A DNA stretch of 64,000 nt from Oscillospiraceae bacterium (GCA_015064895.1 SVRI01000001.1:300043-364042), one strand, 5' to 3'. Shown: positions 8,259 to 17,076, counted from the stretch's first letter. The notes: generated by a model not told the origin, from the sequence alone. A program made the numbers and translations.

Positions 8259-8287
8259 TTGACTTTTTTATGATTCGTAATTATAAT
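8259..8287 (+). promoter_or_regulatory. Sigma-A promoter of TAXI receptor 2
   Basis: TTGACT, 17 bp, TATAAT, 58 bp before the ATG. Confidence 0.8.
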
Positions 8288-8345
8288 ATGAAGTGAATAA
8301 TCTCTTTAATAATTATTCAAATAAGAATTTTCGGAGGTAACTCAA

Positions 8346-9338
8346 ATGAAAAAGACATTATGTCTCGTACTCGCAGTGCTTATGGTTTTCACAGTAGTAC
8401 TTACAGGCTGTGGAAAGAAAGCGGATGGCGATAATGGCGAAAAGAAAACTGAAAAGATCATTCTTACAACAGGTGGCGAAGCAGGTACATATTATGGTTA
8501 CTGCACAGCTATGAGCGGTGTTCTCACAGACAATACTGGAATTGAATTTAAGGTTCTCACTTCCGGTGGTTCCAAGGCAAACATTCAGCGTATTCAGGTT
8601 GAAGATGCAAATATGGCTATTGTTCAGAACGACGTTATGTATTATGCATACACTGGTACAGACCTTTTCACCGGTGAACAGACACAGGACTTCTCTGCAA
8701 TGGCTGTTCTTTACCCCGAACTCTGCCAGATCATCGCTACTAAGGAAAGCGGCATCAAGACTGTTGCTGACCTCAAAGGTAAGCGTGTATCTGTAGGTGA
8801 CGCAGGCAGCGGCGTTGAATTCAACGCAAAACAGATTCTTGAAGCTTACGGCATTGATATGAACAAGGATATTGAAAAGCAGAACCTTGGATTTGATGCT
8901 TCCGCTGACGCTCTCAAGGACGGCAAGATAGATGCATTTTTCTGCGTAGCAGGTATTCCTACAACAGCCATCACAACACTTGCACTCAATAACGAGATTG
9001 AAGTTGTTGAAGTGGAAGACGACAAATTCGAAGAACTTGCTTCCAAGTACGGATTCTATACAAAGCAGATCGTTCCCGCAGGCACATACACAGGTGTTGA
9101 TGAAGACAAGCAGACTGTTGCAGTTATGGCTACATACATTGTTGATAACGACCTTTCTGAAGAAACTGTTTACAACATGACAAAGGCTATGTTTGAAAAC
9201 AAGGATGCAATCATTGCTGTTCACAAGAAGGGTGAAGAACTTGATGTGAACAAGGCGATAGAAGGTATTCCTGCTGAAGTACCCCTCCATCCCGGTGCAG
9301 CGAAGTACTACAAGGAAGTTGGCGTACTCGCTGAATAA
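8346..9338 (+). CDS. TAXI-family TRAP transporter solute-binding lipoprotein 2
   Basis: 330 residues, lipobox VLTGC with Cys near 22, then a short linker and the TAXI receptor domain with the same blocks as the 5737 copy (TTGGEAGTYYGYC, GGSKANIQRI, VQNDVMYYAYTG, SVGDAGSGVEFNAK, FFCVAGIPTTAI). It lacks the long acidic linker of copy 1. The gene has a strong GGAGG site and promoter and is followed by a terminator and the permease, the usual layout for making more receptor than permease. The ligand is unknown; TAXI receptors mostly bind carboxylates. Confidence 0.95.
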   Translation: MKKTLCLVLAVLMVFTVVLTGCGKKADGDNGEKKTEKIILTTGGEAGTYYGYCTAMSGVLTDNTGIEFKVLTSGGSKANIQRIQVEDANMAIVQNDVMYYAYTGTDLFTGEQTQDFSAMAVLYPELCQIIATKESGIKTVADLKGKRVSVGDAGSGVEFNAKQILEAYGIDMNKDIEKQNLGFDASADALKDGKIDAFFCVAGIPTTAITTLALNNEIEVVEVEDDKFEELASKYGFYTKQIVPAGTYTGVDEDKQTVAVMATYIVDNDLSEETVYNMTKAMFENKDAIIAVHKKGEELDVNKAIEGIPAEVPLHPGAAKYYKEVGVLAE

Positions 9339-9367
9339 TATTTAGATTAACTTGATGTCAAACTAAT

Positions 9368-9408
9368 CGCAGCCGTAGTTGTGCTAACGATTACGGCTGT
9401 GGTTTTTT
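9368..9408 (+). terminator. Terminator/attenuator between TAXI receptor and permease
   Basis: CGCAGCCGTA/TACGGCTGTG stem followed by GTTTTTT. No separate promoter is evident before the permease, so read-through probably supplies it. Confidence 0.8.
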
Positions 9409-9519
9409 ATGCGATTATTGTTGGATTTATATATTTTCCTTAGTGAACGTAATGTGCTTTACGTAGGAGCGTATATAAGTTCAACAGAACAGCAACAACA
9501 GAAACAGGAGGAATTTGGT

Positions 9520-11652
9520 GTGTCCAATAACGACATTGAAAAGATAACGCAAATAGACACGGATGAGTTGATGGCTGAATTTGACCGTGAATCAAACACT
9601 CGCAAATTCAGAGGCGTATTTAAAACGGTACTTACTGTTCTTTTTGTTTTATTTGCGGCTTTTTTGTTTGCTACAAGATTCAAGACGTTTTCAGAAACTA
9701 TGCCGGCATTTCTCGGTATGATTATGTTACTTGGCTTTTTGATTTATCCTGCATATAAAAAGCAGTCCAAAAGAGTCAACTTCGTCCCGTGGTATGATGT
9801 TATTTTTGCAATAGTGGCTGCAACTCCTTTCTTTTATCGTGTGATAAAAGCCGATTACATTCTCAGAAATCCTATTATGATTAGAAAAGATGTCTTGGCA
9901 ATATCTCTCGGTGTTGTGGCTATTGTGGCAATATTTGAGCTTTGCCGCAGAGCTGTAGGCTTACCCATTCTTTTCGTGGCAGGAGCTTTTATTGTATATG
10001 ATGTATATGTAATATGTGCTGATAAGGATTTCGATATCGAAGTGTTTGACGTTGTGGCAAGAGTTGTAACTGACCTTTTCTATACACAGAGCGGCGGCGT
10101 GTTCAGTTCTCCAATCAATGTTTGCTCTACGTTTATTGTATTCTTCATCATACTTGGTGCTTTTCTTGAAAAGACAGGTATTGGTAATTTTTTTGTTGAC
10201 CTTGCAAACTCCATTGCCGGATGGGCAAGCGGCGGACCTGCAAAGGTTGCGGTTATTTCCTCGGCACTTGAAGGTATGTACTCGGGCTCTTCCGTTGCAA
10301 ATACTGTAGGAAGCGGCTCCATTACAATTCCCACAATGAAGAAAATCGGATATAAGCCCGAATTTGCGGCGGCGGTAGAAGCGGCAGCCTCTACAGGCGG
10401 TCAGATTATGCCTCCTATAATGGGTGCTGCGGCATTCCTTATGACAGAGTATACGGGTCTTCCTTATCCGACAATCGCTGTTGCTGCCATTCTTCCTGCA
10501 GTACTCTATTTTGCCGGTATCTTTATGATGATTCACTTTGAGGCAAAGAAACTCGGACTCAACGGACTTCCCAAGGAAAGCATTCCTAACTTTTTTAAAC
10601 TGCTTTTCAGCAAAGGTTATCTCCTTCTTCCTATTGTTGTACTCGTTGCCATGATGTCGGGTGGAAGTTCTCCTGCACAGGCGGCAAGTACTGCTATTGT
10701 TACAACCCTTGCTATTATGCTTGCCATGGATGTTGTAACAATTGCGAAAGATTCCAACAAAGGTTTTAAAAAGCCTGTTGACTTTGTTATATTTGTTCCA
10801 CTTGTTGTATTTGCGGTATTGAAGTTTGCTCTTGGCATGGAGCTTGAAAACGCAGGCCTTCTTTCAGGTTTTGTATATGTTGCGGTTGCATTTATTAGTA
10901 AAAACACGAGAGAATCGGGCAAACTTGCCATTGATGCTTTTGAAACCGGTGTCAAGAATACAATGGGTGTTGCAGCGGCTTGTGCTATTGCAGGTATTGT
11001 TTCGGGTGTTGTTTCTGCAACGGGTCTCGGTATTACACTTATTTCCGTTGTAAAACAGGTATCCAACGGTAATCTCTTTATTGCTCTCTTCTTTACAATG
11101 ATTGCTTGCATAATTCTCGGCATGGGTGTTCCGACCACCGCAAACTATGTAATTATGGCAACAACAACAGCTCCGATTCTTGCAACATTTGGACTTCCTC
11201 CCCTTGCGGCACACATGTTTGTGTTCTACTTTGGTATTGTTGCCGACATCACGCCTCCCGTAGCTCTTGCAGCCTACGCAGGAAGTGCCATTGCAGGTTC
11301 CAATCCATTGAAGACGGGCGTTACGGCGACAAGACTTGCGATTGCTGCGTTCATTATTCCGTATATGTTTGCACTTAATCCTAAAATGTTGTTTATTGAT
11401 GCAACGGTTCTTGAGGTAATTCTGATTATAATTACTTCATGCATCGGTATCTTTGCTCTTTCTTCGGCACTTGAGGGATATATGTTCAGAAGAATGAAGG
11501 TGTATGAAATCATACCCCTTGTTATCGGCGGCCTCCTTATGATTTATCCCGGTCACATTACCGATTTGATTGGTTTTGTGATTGTTTCGGCGATAGTTGT
11601 TGTTCAAATTATTATGAGCAAACGCGACATAAGACTTCAGAGAAGAAGCTGA
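9520..11652 (+). CDS. TRAP transporter permease, fused DctQ-DctM (4TM/12TM) type
   Basis: About 710 residues. I place the start at GTG 9520, giving MSNNDIEKITQ, because AGGAGG lies eight bases upstream; the track's start at 9409 overlaps the terminator. An N-terminal small-subunit-like set of four helices is followed by the large DctM-like subunit with GSGSITIPTMKK, GGQIMPPIMGAAAF and GMGVPTTANYV, the hallmark loops of the TAXI-type TRAP fusion. It drives Na+-coupled uptake of the ligand bound by one or both TAXI receptors encoded upstream. Confidence 0.95.
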   Translation: MSNNDIEKITQIDTDELMAEFDRESNTRKFRGVFKTVLTVLFVLFAAFLFATRFKTFSETMPAFLGMIMLLGFLIYPAYKKQSKRVNFVPWYDVIFAIVAATPFFYRVIKADYILRNPIMIRKDVLAISLGVVAIVAIFELCRRAVGLPILFVAGAFIVYDVYVICADKDFDIEVFDVVARVVTDLFYTQSGGVFSSPINVCSTFIVFFIILGAFLEKTGIGNFFVDLANSIAGWASGGPAKVAVISSALEGMYSGSSVANTVGSGSITIPTMKKIGYKPEFAAAVEAAASTGGQIMPPIMGAAAFLMTEYTGLPYPTIAVAAILPAVLYFAGIFMMIHFEAKKLGLNGLPKESIPNFFKLLFSKGYLLLPIVVLVAMMSGGSSPAQAASTAIVTTLAIMLAMDVVTIAKDSNKGFKKPVDFVIFVPLVVFAVLKFALGMELENAGLLSGFVYVAVAFISKNTRESGKLAIDAFETGVKNTMGVAAACAIAGIVSGVVSATGLGITLISVVKQVSNGNLFIALFFTMIACIILGMGVPTTANYVIMATTTAPILATFGLPPLAAHMFVFYFGIVADITPPVALAAYAGSAIAGSNPLKTGVTATRLAIAAFIIPYMFALNPKMLFIDATVLEVILIIITSCIGIFALSSALEGYMFRRMKVYEIIPLVIGGLLMIYPGHITDLIGFVIVSAIVVVQIIMSKRDIRLQRRS

Positions 11653-11661
11653 TATATTTAA

Positions 11662-11698
11662 CGGGCATCCGTTTTGGCGGGTGCCCGAGAATTTTTTT
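11662..11698 (+). terminator. Rho-independent terminator of the TRAP operon
   Basis: CGGGCATCCG/CGGGTGCCCG stem, loop TTTTGG, then TTTTTTT. Confidence 0.9.
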
Positions 11699-11719
11699 AA
11701 AATATTTTTGATAAAACAC

Positions 11720-11748
11720 TTGACAAAGCGAAAAGTGTGTGTTATTAT
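11720..11748 (+). promoter_or_regulatory. Promoter of the infC operon
   Basis: TTGACA, 17 bp, TATTAT; an alternative TATACT lies three bases further on. Confidence 0.7.
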
Positions 11749-11754
11749 ACTTAG

Positions 11755-11909
11755 GACAAAGAAGCAGAGCAATCTCACCCGGCGTTAATTGCGACGTAAG
11801 GTTAATATCCGAAGACGGCAAAAGCGGGAGGCACTTGTAATGGGTGTGGATCGTAAAGCTGTGTATTGGGTGTGTTGTTTTGCGAAGGTTATTTTAGCCT
11901 TCGTTTTTT
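11755..11909 (+). ncRNA. infC operon leader RNA (L20-leader type) with attenuator
   Basis: Long structured leader between the promoter and infC, ending in a terminator hairpin (CGAAGGTT/AGCCTTCG, then TTTTTT at 11904-11909). Position and terminator ending match the L20-responsive leader described ahead of infC-rpmI-rplT in Firmicutes, in which excess L20 promotes early termination. I could not fold it fully; the assignment is by position and layout. A search with the Rfam L20 leader model would settle it. Confidence 0.7.
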
Positions 11910-11947
11910 GTTGTGCCGAAAGGTAATCTTTTTGGAGGTGTTATACC

Positions 11948-12502
11948 ATAGCAACTAAGGAACTTTGCATCAACGAAGAAATCAAAGCAAAAGAAGTAAG
12001 ACTTATTAATGACGCAGGCGAACAGCTTGGTGTTGTAGCAACATCAAAGGCTCTTTCCATGGCGTACGAAAAGGGTCTTGACCTCGTTGAAATCTCTCCC
12101 AATTCCGAACCTCCCGTATGCCGTGTTATGGATTACGGTAAGTACAAGTTTGAGAGGGAAAAGAAGGAAAAGGAACAGAGAAAGAAGCAGACAACAATCG
12201 ATATCAAGGAAATTCAGCTTTCCTGCAGAATCGACACCCATGACTTTGAAACAAAACTCAAGCACGCAAGGAAGTTTCTTGAAGGCGGTGCAAAGGTTAA
12301 GGTTTGCATAAGATTCAAGGGTAGAGAACTCAGCCACACTGCGATTGGACTTGAAGTAATAACAAAGTTCGGTGAAGCGTGCGAGGATATCGGTGTTATT
12401 GAAAAGAAGCCGGTTCTTGACGGCAAGCAGATGATTATGTTCTTGAACTCAAAGCAGAATGTTCCTCAGAGCGGCTCCAAGAAAGCGCCCAAGGCAGAAT
12501 AA
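11948..12502 (+). CDS. infC: Translation initiation factor IF-3, AUA start
   Basis: The ORF track begins at an internal Met (12059), which would delete a third of the N-domain. In the same frame the sequence runs back to ATA 11948 giving (M)ATKELCINEEIKAKEVRLI, the normal IF-3 N-terminus, with GGAGG nine bases upstream and no ATG, GTG or TTG in frame between. Total 184 residues, normal length: N-domain to ~80 (DLVEISPNSEPPVCR), linker helix rich in Lys/Glu, C-domain with VKVCIRFKGRE. IF-3 rejects non-standard start codons, so a non-AUG start allows it to limit its own synthesis, as known for the AUU start of E. coli infC. Confidence 0.93.
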   Translation: MATKELCINEEIKAKEVRLINDAGEQLGVVATSKALSMAYEKGLDLVEISPNSEPPVCRVMDYGKYKFEREKKEKEQRKKQTTIDIKEIQLSCRIDTHDFETKLKHARKFLEGGAKVKVCIRFKGRELSHTAIGLEVITKFGEACEDIGVIEKKPVLDGKQMIMFLNSKQNVPQSGSKKAPKAE

Positions 12503-12554
12503 AAAGCAAGGGCAACGTAAACAAGTATTTTATAATTGAAAGGAATGTTATTAA

Positions 12555-12752
12555 ATGGGAAAGCAGAAGTCACACAAGGCTACAGCAAAACGTTTCAGCG
12601 TTACTAAGGGCGGCAAGGTAAAGTACAATCAGAGCCTCAGACGTCATAAGCTCGGTATCAAGACTCCTAAGAGAAAGCGTCAGCTCAGAGGCGGCGCAAT
12701 CCTCAGCGAAAGCTTCGCTCCTACAATCAAGAAGCTTATTCCTTACGCATAA
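12555..12752 (+). CDS. rpmI: 50S ribosomal protein L35
   Basis: 65 residues, highly basic, begins MGKQKSHKATAKRF and contains the KRKRQLRG block of L35. GAAAGGA site upstream; second gene of the infC operon, in the standard order. Confidence 0.97.
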   Translation: MGKQKSHKATAKRFSVTKGGKVKYNQSLRRHKLGIKTPKRKRQLRGGAILSESFAPTIKKLIPYA

Positions 12753-12798
12753 GCGTAAAAAACAACCTAAATTTGAAATCGAAAGGAAAGTGACATAA

Positions 12799-13152
12799 AT
12801 GGCAAGAGTAAAAGGCGCTCTTATGACAAGAAAGAGACGTAATAAGGTATTAAAGGCAGCTAAGGGTTACTGGGGTGCAAAGTCTAAGCACTTCAAGATG
12901 GCAAAGCAGGCTGTAATGAAGAGCGGCAACTACGCATTTGTTGGCAGAAAGCTCAAGAAGAGAGACTTCAGAAGACTCTGGATCACAAGAATCTCCGCTC
13001 AGGCTAAGGCTGAAGGCATGAACTATTCTACATTCATGAACGGTCTTAAGAAGGCAGGCGTTACACTCAACAGAAAGATGCTCGCTGAAATCGCAGTATC
13101 TGACAAGGCTGCATTTGCTGCTCTCGTAGCTCAGGCGAAAAACGCACTTTAA
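12799..13152 (+). CDS. rplT: 50S ribosomal protein L20
   Basis: 117 residues, standard length. Basic N-terminal extension ([18 protein letters not shown]) followed by the helical core with RDFRRLWI-x-RI and [12 protein letters not shown]. Binds 23S rRNA early in 50S assembly and, in Firmicutes, represses this operon through the leader RNA. Third and last gene before a strong terminator. Confidence 0.97.
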   Translation: MARVKGALMTRKRRNKVLKAAKGYWGAKSKHFKMAKQAVMKSGNYAFVGRKLKKRDFRRLWITRISAQAKAEGMNYSTFMNGLKKAGVTLNRKMLAEIAVSDKAAFAALVAQAKNAL

Positions 13153-13160
13153 GTTAAATT

Positions 13161-13188
13161 GCACCGACGGTATGTCGGTGCTTTTTTT
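13161..13188 (+). terminator. Terminator of the infC operon
   Basis: GCACCGAC/GTCGGTGC stem, GGTAT loop, then TTTTTTT. Confidence 0.92.
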
Positions 13189-13272
13189 ATTTGCGGCGGC
13201 ACGGAACGGGGAAATTGAAAATGCAAAGTGCAAAAGGGTAACAGATGTGATGAAAAAAGTAATATACATTAT

Positions 13273-13292
13273 ATATAATAAATAGGTAGAAA
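13273..13292 (+). repeat. 20-bp repeat, copy 2
   Basis: Exact match to 1390-1409 (ATATAATAAATAGGTAGAAA). The surrounding 13.19-13.33 kb of the S-layer upstream region holds nothing else I can name. Confidence 0.7.
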
Positions 13293-13336
13293 ACCGAAAA
13301 ATGTGTCGGCTGATGATCTGAAGAGTCAAAAATCGC

Positions 13337-13364
13337 TGTAACATTACTGTAATCTACCTGTAAC
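13337..13364 (+). promoter_or_regulatory. Three TGTAAY boxes at 11-bp spacing
   Basis: TGTAAC (13337), TGTAAT (13348) and TGTAAC (13359) on one face of the helix, ending 10 bp before a -35. The period and placement are those of OmpR/PhoB-type response-regulator sites; the regulator is unknown. Confidence 0.55.
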
Positions 13365-13374
13365 CTTTGTGTTG

Positions 13375-13403
13375 TTGTATGCTATATAAATAAATGGTAT
13401 AAT
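13375..13403 (+). promoter_or_regulatory. Distal promoter of S-layer gene 1
   Basis: TTGTAT, 17 bp, TATAAT. It would give a ~205-base leader. Confidence 0.5.
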
Positions 13404-13491
13404 GTGAATACAAAAGGGAAGAACACCAAACTTTCCTTTTACATAATACCGGTTTTTTGCATTTGCCTTTTGTGTTTTGCATTTGTAACAA

Positions 13492-13509
13492 TGTTACACT
13501 TATGTTACA
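13492..13509 (+). promoter_or_regulatory. TGTTACA-N4-TGTTACA direct repeat upstream of S-layer gene 1
   Basis: Two exact 7-mers with an 11-bp period, ending 15 bp before the proximal -35. The first copy also forms a TGTAAC-AAT-GTTACA inverted repeat. The same direct repeat sits in the same place at 17185. Confidence 0.65.
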
Positions 13510-13524
13510 CTTCAAAAAAATGTA

Positions 13525-13553
13525 TTGCAAAAAAATAACACTTGTATTATGAT
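13525..13553 (+). promoter_or_regulatory. Proximal promoter of S-layer gene 1
   Basis: TTGCAA, 17 bp, TATGAT, 63 bp before the ATG. The S-layer gene 2 promoter has the same TTGCAA -35 and spacing. Confidence 0.7.
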
Positions 13554-13616
13554 AGTAGCGTAACAAAACCCTAAAAGTTTTGCTATACAAAAATATCTTT
13601 ACAGGAGGTAACTCAA

Positions 13617-16600
13617 ATGAAAAACTTTAAGAAGTTTCTCACACTCGTTCTTGCAGTTATGATGGTTGTAAGCTCCATGGCTTTCTCCACATCCGCTGCA
13701 ACAACAAAGTTCGAGGATGTTGACGCTGATAACGAAGCTCTCGTTAAGGCTGTTGACCTTCTCAGCTACATGGGCGTTGCTAAGGGTAAGTCCGAAACTA
13801 ACTTCGGCGCTGAAGAAGCAGTGACTCGTGAACAGTTTGCTCTCTTCATTTACAGACTTATGAAGGGTGGCAAGGATGCTCCCGCTAACGCATCCAACAC
13901 AACAAAGTTTACAGACCTTGAAGACAGCACTTACTTCTATGCTATTAGCTGGGCAAATGCTGAAGGTATCGTAAACGGTAAGTCCGAAACATCCTTCGGT
14001 CCCAAGGATGGCATCAAGCTTCAGGAAGCTTACGCTATGATCGTAAGAGCTCTTGATTGGGAAGAAGAAAACGACCTCGTTTATCCTTACGGCCACATCG
14101 AAGTAGCTGAACAGGAAGGCGTTGAACTCGACAAGGGTCTCGACTCCAAGGTTGGCTACGCTGATACTCTTACAAGAGGCGACATGGCTATCCTTCTCTA
14201 CAACGCATTCTTCGCTGAAACAGGTGTTGAAGAAGTTGCTACAAGAGAAAGAGAAATCGGTACAGGCAACAATGCTACATGGGTACTCGAAGAATACACA
14301 ACTAACCCCAGACTCTGCGAAAAGGCATTCGACGTTATCGAAGTTGAATATGATGTAACAGCTACACCTAACTACTTTGTAGGTGATGCAGAAGCAACAT
14401 ATGACCTCGGCTACGATGCAGTTTACGTAGAAAAGGTTGAAGACAGCGAAGTTAACGCTGACGCTACAGAAGCTCCTAACGCAGCTTATGTAACAGCTGA
14501 AGACCTCGGTGTTGAAGCAGCTGAACTTAACGACTACTTCCTCGGCCGCGTTACAATGTTCGTAACAGTTGACGACGAAGAAATCGAAAAGGTTCTCTTT
14601 GCTGACTGCAACATGGTTAAGAAGACTGTAACTGAACTCAAGCTCGGTGAAGTTTCTTCCAACAAGGCTGATAGCTACTTTGCAGCATCCGAAGGCGAAG
14701 CTAAGCTTCTCTCCGGTAAGATCACAGCAGGCGAAGACGTTATGTACGTATTCAACGCTCCTTACTCCTATGCTAAGGAAACATATCCTCTCAACGCTGA
14801 CGCTGAAACAAAGTACGCTGTAAGAAACAGCAAGAACCTCAAGGCTATCTCTATCGCTAAGGTAGAAGAAGATGACGAAACTCCTATCTACACAGCAGAA
14901 GTTTCCGAAATCGTTGAAGATGTATATGATGCAGACGGCTTCTTCGCACCTCAGGCTGAAGCACTCGTTGGTGCACTCCAGCAGGTTTACTACGAAGGTC
15001 TTTACGAAGCTGACCTCTACGACGTAGACGGCGACGGCATCTATGACTACATCGATTACAAGCCTTACTGGCTCTTCCAGGTTGACTCCGACGAAGAAGA
15101 ATACTTCGAAGATTCTGACTTCGAACCCGGCGACCTCTCTGAATTTGATCTTCCTTACATCTACACTAACGAAGCAACAGTAGTTGGTGAAGACTTTGCT
15201 GATGAAGACGTTGTTATCGGTTACTACTCCGAAGCAAACGAATTCGTTAAGGTAGCAGCAGTTGTTAAGCCTGTTGTTACAACAATCGACAGCTTCTCTA
15301 AGAGAAACGGCACACTCACACTCGGTAACGGTGATGTAGTTGACGCTGTAAGCGCTTGGAAGCTTCTCGGTCACCTCGATCCTACAGAAGAAGTTATATT
15401 CGACGAAGACCTCGTTAAGGACGAAATCGTTGAAGACGAAGAAGGCTACTTCACAACAGCAGTACTTGACAGCGATGACGAACTCGAACTCTACGTTCAC
15501 GACGGCGTTCTCCTCTTCGGTACAGATGTTGACACAGTATCCAAGTTCTCCGAAAACCTCTTCATCCCCACAGAAATCAAGGGCATCAAGGAAGGTCCCT
15601 TCGATCCTGCTACAGGTAGCGTAACATACTACATCTACGCTTACGTTGATGGTGATGTTAAGTACGTTCCCGTTGCAATTGACGAAGATATCGACAATCC
15701 TATCGTTGACGAAGACGGTAACTACAACCGTGATTACACAGATACACTCTGCACATACACAGTTAAGGACGGCATCTACACAATCGTTCCCCTCGAATTC
15801 GACCTTCTCGCTGACGGCGACGTTGAAAAGGAAGCTCTCTCCACAGATGTAGAACTTCTCGACGACGAAAAGAAGGAAGAACAGGTATTTGCAGCTGACC
15901 TCGGTTCCACAATCACAAAGATCGCTGGTTCCAGATTTGACATCGGCTTCGAAAGATCCGTTGACTTCAAGTCCTACTCCAAGATCATCATCAGAGTTTA
16001 TGACGCTGAAGAAGATGAATATGAATACGTTGAATACGATGCAGCTACATTCAAGAAGTCTCTCGACGAAGAAACAACTCTTGAAAACATGAAGGCTATC
16101 ATCTCCAACAACGTTGACAGCACATCCAGAGAAAACCTCGTTCTTCTCTATGCTGAAACAGATAACCTCGCATTCGCAGGCAGGGCTGACAAGGACGGCT
16201 ACAGAATCGTTTCTGTATACGACATCGCAGCTGACGCTGAAGGTCTCTGGAGAAACTACTACGAACTCTACGATCCTTACACAGGTGCAAAGGTAACTGA
16301 CGTTGCTTCTGTTGAAGGTGAAAAGAAGTCCGGTAACCTCCAGACAGCTCTCAACCCCGGTACAATCATCGAACTCGTTGAAGGCCAGGTTGAAGATACA
16401 AAGGATAAGTACATCGTAGCTGAAGAAATCTCTACAGACAACCTCGTTTGGATTGCTGAAGTAGATGAAGCTGAAGGTTACTTTGTAGCTGTTCCTTACG
16501 ATGAATCCCTTACTGATAAGGACGAAATCGACGCATACGTTGAAGGCGCTACAGGCGATGCTATCAATGATATCTACGGCGAAGAAATCCCCGGTAACTT

Positions 16601-16904
16601 CATCGACTTTGATAAGAACACAGTAGTATCTGTTATGAAGTACGACGAATACAACTCTTCCTTCTGGAAGTGGGGTACAATGAGCCTTTCTAACATGAGC
16701 GCAATCGCTGATGCTAAGAAGGAAGTTCTCTGCTGGAACGATAAGGCAGAAGACAGAAGCGGCAACTTCGTAACTAAGTACGCTGACTACGTTAAGGCTT
16801 ATGTATCTGTTGATGCAGAAAACCTCGACGAAGACGAAAATCCTGTAGCTGAATTCATCATCGTTATCGTTAACGGTGCTGAAAACGCAGCTCTCGATGC
16901 ATAA
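13617..16904 (+). CDS. S-layer protein 1 with three SLH domains
   Basis: 1095 residues. Signal peptide ending near SAATT, then three S-layer-homology units: about 31-80 (FEDVD...), 90-140 (FTDLEDSTYFY, GPKDGI) and 150-200 (GHIEVAEQ, LTRGDMAIL). SLH units hold proteins to pyruvylated wall polymer. The remaining ~880 residues are acidic beta-rich sequence unlike any family I know. The C-terminal ~200 residues, starting around the NYYELYDPYTG block and ending in YADYVKAYVSVDAE and AEFIIVIVNG, recur in the 17300 and 26410 proteins. Uniform codon choice, AGGAGG site, two promoters and a strong terminator point to very high expression: probably a main S-layer protein. Confidence 0.93.
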   Translation: MKNFKKFLTLVLAVMMVVSSMAFSTSAATTKFEDVDADNEALVKAVDLLSYMGVAKGKSETNFGAEEAVTREQFALFIYRLMKGGKDAPANASNTTKFTDLEDSTYFYAISWANAEGIVNGKSETSFGPKDGIKLQEAYAMIVRALDWEEENDLVYPYGHIEVAEQEGVELDKGLDSKVGYADTLTRGDMAILLYNAFFAETGVEEVATREREIGTGNNATWVLEEYTTNPRLCEKAFDVIEVEYDVTATPNYFVGDAEATYDLGYDAVYVEKVEDSEVNADATEAPNAAYVTAEDLGVEAAELNDYFLGRVTMFVTVDDEEIEKVLFADCNMVKKTVTELKLGEVSSNKADSYFAASEGEAKLLSGKITAGEDVMYVFNAPYSYAKETYPLNADAETKYAVRNSKNLKAISIAKVEEDDETPIYTAEVSEIVEDVYDADGFFAPQAEALVGALQQVYYEGLYEADLYDVDGDGIYDYIDYKPYWLFQVDSDEEEYFEDSDFEPGDLSEFDLPYIYTNEATVVGEDFADEDVVIGYYSEANEFVKVAAVVKPVVTTIDSFSKRNGTLTLGNGDVVDAVSAWKLLGHLDPTEEVIFDEDLVKDEIVEDEEGYFTTAVLDSDDELELYVHDGVLLFGTDVDTVSKFSENLFIPTEIKGIKEGPFDPATGSVTYYIYAYVDGDVKYVPVAIDEDIDNPIVDEDGNYNRDYTDTLCTYTVKDGIYTIVPLEFDLLADGDVEKEALSTDVELLDDEKKEEQVFAADLGSTITKIAGSRFDIGFERSVDFKSYSKIIIRVYDAEEDEYEYVEYDAATFKKSLDEETTLENMKAIISNNVDSTSRENLVLLYAETDNLAFAGRADKDGYRIVSVYDIAADAEGLWRNYYELYDPYTGAKVTDVASVEGEKKSGNLQTALNPGTIIELVEGQVEDTKDKYIVAEEISTDNLVWIAEVDEAEGYFVAVPYDESLTDKDEIDAYVEGATGDAINDIYGEEIPGNFIDFDKNTVVSVMKYDEYNSSFWKWGTMSLSNMSAIADAKKEVLCWNDKAEDRSGNFVTKYADYVKAYVSVDAENLDEDENPVAEFIIVIVNGAENAALDA

Positions 16905-16938
16905 TTTAGTTAACAGTTAAAGTTACTGAATAACATGG

Positions 16939-16967
16939 GCCTCGGTCGAAAGACCGAGGCTTTTTTT
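16939..16967 (+). terminator. Terminator of S-layer gene 1
   Basis: GCCTCGGTC/GACCGAGGC stem, GAAA tetraloop, then TTTTTTT. Confidence 0.95.
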
Positions 16968-16972
16968 GTCGG

Positions 16973-17076
16973 GCGGCAAGTTGCCGCTGACGGCACACGT
17001 TATATGCCAGAAGTAAGCAAGCCTTTAGTGTCGCATAACGAACTTTACCCGACCGTCAAACAACGACAGTCGGGTA
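16973..17076 (+). repeat. Structured intergenic repeat, copy A
   Basis: 5' hairpin GCGGCA-AGT-TGCCGC then TGAC, a core TAGTGTCGCATAACG at 17026, and a 3' hairpin TACCCGAC/GTCGGGTA. Same layout as copies at 25166, 26115 and 40476, with a weaker core. It fills the first part of the 395-bp gap between the S-layer genes; 17080-17180 holds nothing I recognise. Confidence 0.6.

Noticed and set aside
8358-9290. 310-codon minus-strand ORF over TAXI receptor 2
   Set aside because: Antisense of a clear lipoprotein gene; Cys-rich sequence, no start signals.
13599-15500. 633-codon minus-strand ORF over S-layer gene 1
   Set aside because: Mirror of the strong codon bias of the SLH gene; Cys- and Phe-rich nonsense without ribosome site or domain.
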